Shown: piece by piece, positions 60,798 through 64,000 of the stretch
Numbering within the stretch: position 1 is the stretch's first letter
Layout: the number at the start of each line of letters is the position of its first letter
Position numbers and translations under genes: made by a program
Source of the DNA: Paguma larvata
Lineage: Eukaryota; Chordata; Mammalia; Carnivora; Viverridae
Direction of reading: 5' to 3'
NCBI GenBank assembly: GCA_030068075.1
Contig: CM057824.1
Coordinates: 128,392,414-128,456,413 of the forward strand
DNA: 64,000 nt
The notes under the pieces: generated by a model
Seen by the model: only the letters and a program-made list of their open reading frames with translations
Databases searched by the model: none
What the model was told of the DNA's origin: nothing

Positions 60798-61079
60798 TAA
60801 ATCTGAGTCGTTTCTTTATGTAATTTGTACTTGCCTTTTTTTAAAATTTGAGTTAGAGAATGAAGAGGTAAGGCATTTTTGGTTGAGAAAGTCCAAGTCT
60901 GGAATTTTACTTCATTGCATTGAAAGTGACTGGAGTAGTTGATTCTCAGGCGTAAAACATTTTGTATGAAAGATATATCTTCTTAGTTGCGAATTATACA
61001 TTTTATTTAATTATACTTTGGAAGAACAAGAGTTAATATTCTATGTCCACATTTATTTCTTTGTTTATTTTTACAAATT

Positions 61080-61150
61080 TCTTCCTGTTTTTTTAAGCTT
61101 TTAATTTCAATTCCAGTTAATTAACATACATCAAATACAGTTGTGTTTTT
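61080..61150. repeat. Possible L1-related scrap
   Basis: TTTTAATTTCAATTCCAGTTAATTAACATACATCAAATACAG resembles the segment at 1580-1630 next to the first L1. Confidence 0.5.
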
Positions 61151-61731
61151 TAAAATTTCTTTTCTTATTCAGTGTAAATGTTGAGATAAGAGACATGTAT
61201 TTAGAAATCAGGAAAACCATAATAAACACTTGTGTTTCACCTAATGAGAAAGCTAAAGCTGTTATTTGATTGGTTCAATACCGATCTCTATCACTGCTGT
61301 GAGATGGATTTTATTTATTAAGGTAAATGAGAATTCTTCCTTTAGGAAAACTACAACAATGGCAACATAACAATGGCCATTTTTATTTCATGGTACTTAT
61401 TCCAGTGGAATATCTGAGCTTTTTTTTGTGAAGCAGATAAATCCTATCATGGTAGAGAGAGCCTGTGTGCAATAAATCAGAATGTTTCTTATCTCTTATT
61501 TTCTTAATGATACCGATAACCTCTAGGGTTGCTGAGTAAACAAAAGCCTTTGCTTTCCTAACTTTGTGACTAATCTGTGCTCAAAGGGCAAACTAAGCTG
61601 CATATTGTCACAAAGGGTAAACACTACTTTATTAAAAGAATCAACTGCTAAATGCTCTCTGAGTCAAAGCACTTTCCACAAAGCAGAATAACATCAAGTG
61701 TACCCAGAGGAGAGCAAATCTGCAGAGTGGC

Positions 61732-61770
61732 CACACACACGCACACACACGCACACACACACACACACAC
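61732..61770. repeat. CA microsatellite
   Basis: (CA) units with two G interruptions, ending in an uninterrupted run of about nine. Confidence 0.95.
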
Positions 61771-61809
61771 TTTAATGGAGGAGCAGGAGTTGATATTAAG
61801 TAATATATA

Positions 61810-62001
61810 TATTTAAATTTTTTTTTTTTTTTTGAGAAAGAGCGTGTGTGAACGGGGGAGGGCAGAGAGAGAGACTCCCAAGCAGGCTCTGTGCTGACAG
61901 TCCAGAGCCCGAAGCAAGACTTGAACTCCTCAACCATGAGGTCATGAGCTGAGCCAAAATCAAGAGTCGGATGCTTAACCGACTGGGCCTCCCAGGTGAC
62001 C
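61810..62001 (-). repeat. CAN-SINE, antisense
   Basis: T-rich start, then GAGAAAGAGCGTGTGTG and a head ending GGGCCTCCCAGGTGACCC. Flanks GATATTAAGTA (61792) and AATATTAAGGA (62002) are the duplication. Confidence 0.92.
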
Positions 62002-64000
62002 CAATATTAAGGACTATTTTTAAAAGGAGAGAAGGATAACTTGATGACTCAGTTTAGTTTTCTGAGTGCTCTAATGTGACCATATACACGTGTATATAGT
62101 ATGAGTTTAATTGAAATCAGTAAGAAAAGGGAAAATAGGTATTTTAAGGGATTTTTAGATGTATTTTTCACTGTTGGTGTGGATACGGTTGGTTGAGAAT
62201 GCAGTTATTCCTGTTGCCCAGTTTATAAATTGGAATTTAAAATTAAAATAATTTATTAAGCGAATTAGGAGTCTGCCACTTTGTTCTGAGTAGAGTATGC
62301 CATTTTATAAATGATTATTTAAAGCAAATCTAAATGTTTGCTAGCTGTTTTCTTTCCTGCTTCTGAATTTCTTTTTCTATCTTCCTCTTCTCAGTCTCCC
62401 AAAGAACTGACTTCTAATTTATCTTACAGACATTTTCATGAAATTCTTTTGCATTGCATCTTTCAAAAACTTATTTCTGATTTAAAAGTAGTTCAGCTAC
62501 GACTGGGTGAAAATATCTCTACACTTATACAGTGTATTATTTGTGATTCATTATAAAATACATAGCAAGGTTTAGGTACTACATTGGTCTTATAGGTAGC
62601 TATGAAGAGGAGAAAGAAATAATTCCTCAGCTCAAATAATTTACAGTTTCCAGTATAGTGATTTTACCTTCTAAAGAAATAAAAGATTACTTATTAAATA
62701 TCAAAGAAAATGCTGGGTTTGATGAATGGGGTTTTGATAATCTACCAGGCCTATATATAAGAGTCTATATTCAGCAATTTCTCCTCATCTAGTAAAAATG
62801 AAGTTATCCAGCATGTTGTAAACGTGTGGATATGAGGACTTCCATTAGCAAAACTATACTAATACACTCTCCATTGGGCTCTGTGCTTTGTATGGATTTC
62901 ACTAGGCAGAGCCTGATATAAGGAGAGGCAAGTACCTGGGATAACTCCCCTTAAAGAATGCTAAAATTTTGAAAATATCTGAATTAATGCCTTAATGTGC
63001 AGATCCACACTCAATCTTCTACAAAACTGGAAAAGAGAAATTGGATTCCACATACTCCAAAATAGACAGATTGCTTAAAGTGGTAAAAAAAAAAAAATCT
63101 TGCATGCATGTTTTTATTCTCACAAAATACTGAATAAATATTATAAAAATACTCCTTTGAGAAAGACAAAACACAACAAAAACCTAAGCCAAACAAACAT
63201 ACAAACAAAAACCTTTCCTAAGAGTCCACAGGTCTCCTTCCAGTCCTGATATTGAACCCATGAACGAGGCTCTTGCTGATAATAAGTCCTGGAAAATAAG
63301 AGTAGAAGCTTCTGTATTGCAGGTAGGAATGAAGACGGTAGATGGATGTAGGGTTGCTTGGCCACTGGGACTAAGATGTCATGAATATACAATTCAATAA
63401 AGAATAAGTATAGGCAGAGAAATAGATGAGAAAGAAGTAAGAAAGGAAAGAAAGAGCAAAAAGAGATCTTTAAACTTCTTTTTATTGTTGTTGTTTTCAT
63501 TGTGACTTCCACTGATAAGATTACTTTTGTTCCAACAAGAAATAGCAAGGCCCTGAGTTTTCTTCTGCCCATTAAATCATCCTCATTTGACCTTGTCATT
63601 TTTTTTCTAATTGATCTCTGCCTTTGACTTGACCTTCCTTGCTCTATTTGGTCACTAGGAAGTTAGGATTCTTTTGCCAAGGATCTTTGTCTCTAGGCTC
63701 TCTGACTCAATTGTTCTTGATCTGAGGTGGGAGATGAGACTTACTGTCCAGTTAGATTCATTGAATTTCTCCATTGACCTAGAGTCCTCTATGGCTTCCA
63801 CTTGAAAAAGGTTAAATGTCTGACTCCTAGGCTTATATTCAACACCTTCCTGTTGTCTCAACATTTTGCTGGACACTCACTGACAGCCAGAAAATATCAT
63901 TAATATGCAACAATCAATTCTACTTTCTGTAACAGAAATGGCCTCCATTTTCTCCTCTTCCAAAGTAGTCTTGTCTCATGCTTGTCAGATGAAACCTTCC

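Larger units (their letters stand above)
54842..64000 (-). other. TMPRSS15: Intron upstream of the SEA exon, not complete
   Basis: It contains four SINEs, a 2.4 kb 5'-truncated L1, a MIR fragment, a polypyrimidine tract and a CA repeat. The expected earlier SEA exon (pattern like DEIF...NSRVLQFE) and the membrane-anchor exon were looked for and not seen, so they should lie above 64000. 62030-64000 has no repeat I recognise. Confidence 0.65.

Noticed and set aside
63141..63599. 152-codon hydrophobic minus-strand open frame that could be taken for a membrane-anchor exon
   Set aside because: The order and residues do not resemble the enteropeptidase anchor, and the hydrophobic runs come from A/T-rich simple sequence.
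54842..64000. Search for the membrane-anchor and early SEA exons
   Set aside because: No sequence resembling the family (for example DEIF...SRVLQFE) with splice sites was found.
1..64000. tRNA genes
   Set aside because: tRNA-like boxes occur only in the heads of the SINEs, which are tRNA-Lys derived and not functional tRNA genes.
1..64000. CRISPR arrays, operons, bacterial or phage systems
   Set aside because: The window is vertebrate intron and exon sequence. Its repeats are interspersed transposons and microsatellites, with no regularly spaced units.

Overview
The window is mammalian nuclear DNA, most likely from a cat-family carnivore. The main clue is about 22 copies of a tRNA-Lys-derived carnivore SINE. 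Their head reads roughly GGGGCGCCTGGGTGGCTCAG and they have a CT-rich middle, which is the felid-type CAN-SINE pattern and not the canid one. Carnivore L1 pieces and old mammalian repeats (MIR, L2, an MLT1 LTR, a MER2/Tigger relic) fill the rest.

The only gene I can support is on the minus strand: the middle of TMPRSS15 (enteropeptidase/enterokinase), the duodenal brush-border protease that activates trypsinogen. Fourteen coding exons were found by reading the reverse strand, matching the enteropeptidase family, and checking AG/GT splice sites and phases at every junction. In transcription order (high to low coordinate) they are: 54690-54841 (end of SEA), 51576-51620 and 49856-49891 (Ser/Thr-rich linker), 42810-42941 (LDL-receptor class A 1), 36287-36395, 30965-31071 and 29711-29851 (CUB1), 28918-29067, 19985-20090, 19539-19689 and 17055-17190 (MAM plus proline-rich linker), and 9396-9485, 7879-8004 and 5786-5926 (CUB2). 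They total 1622 nt and read without a stop or frameshift as 540 whole codons plus split ends, equal to roughly human residues 115-638 of 1019. The first exons (cytoplasmic tail, membrane anchor, start of SEA) are not seen and should lie above 64000. The second LDLRa, the SRCR and the serine protease domain should lie below position 1.

Region by region: 1-5785 is the intron after CUB2, rich in SINEs and L1. 5786-9485 holds CUB2. 9486-17054 is an intron with microsatellites. 17055-29067 holds the MAM exons, split by an 8.8 kb intron. 29711-36395 holds CUB1, with a 2.3 kb antisense L1 in its intron. 42810-54841 carries LDLRa1, the linker and SEA. 54842-64000 is upstream intron dominated by a 5'-truncated L1 with target-site duplication, several SINEs and a strong polypyrimidine tract.

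No separate RNA gene, CRISPR array, promoter or second protein gene could be supported, and I did not find a new biological system. The more interesting points are a frame-neutral 45-nt extra linker exon with a SINE just downstream, an auto-cleavage-like GSV motif at the start of the SEA exon, two CUB modules of identical coding length, a tandem splice acceptor, and an unexplained pair of about 95-bp near-repeats flanking the L1.
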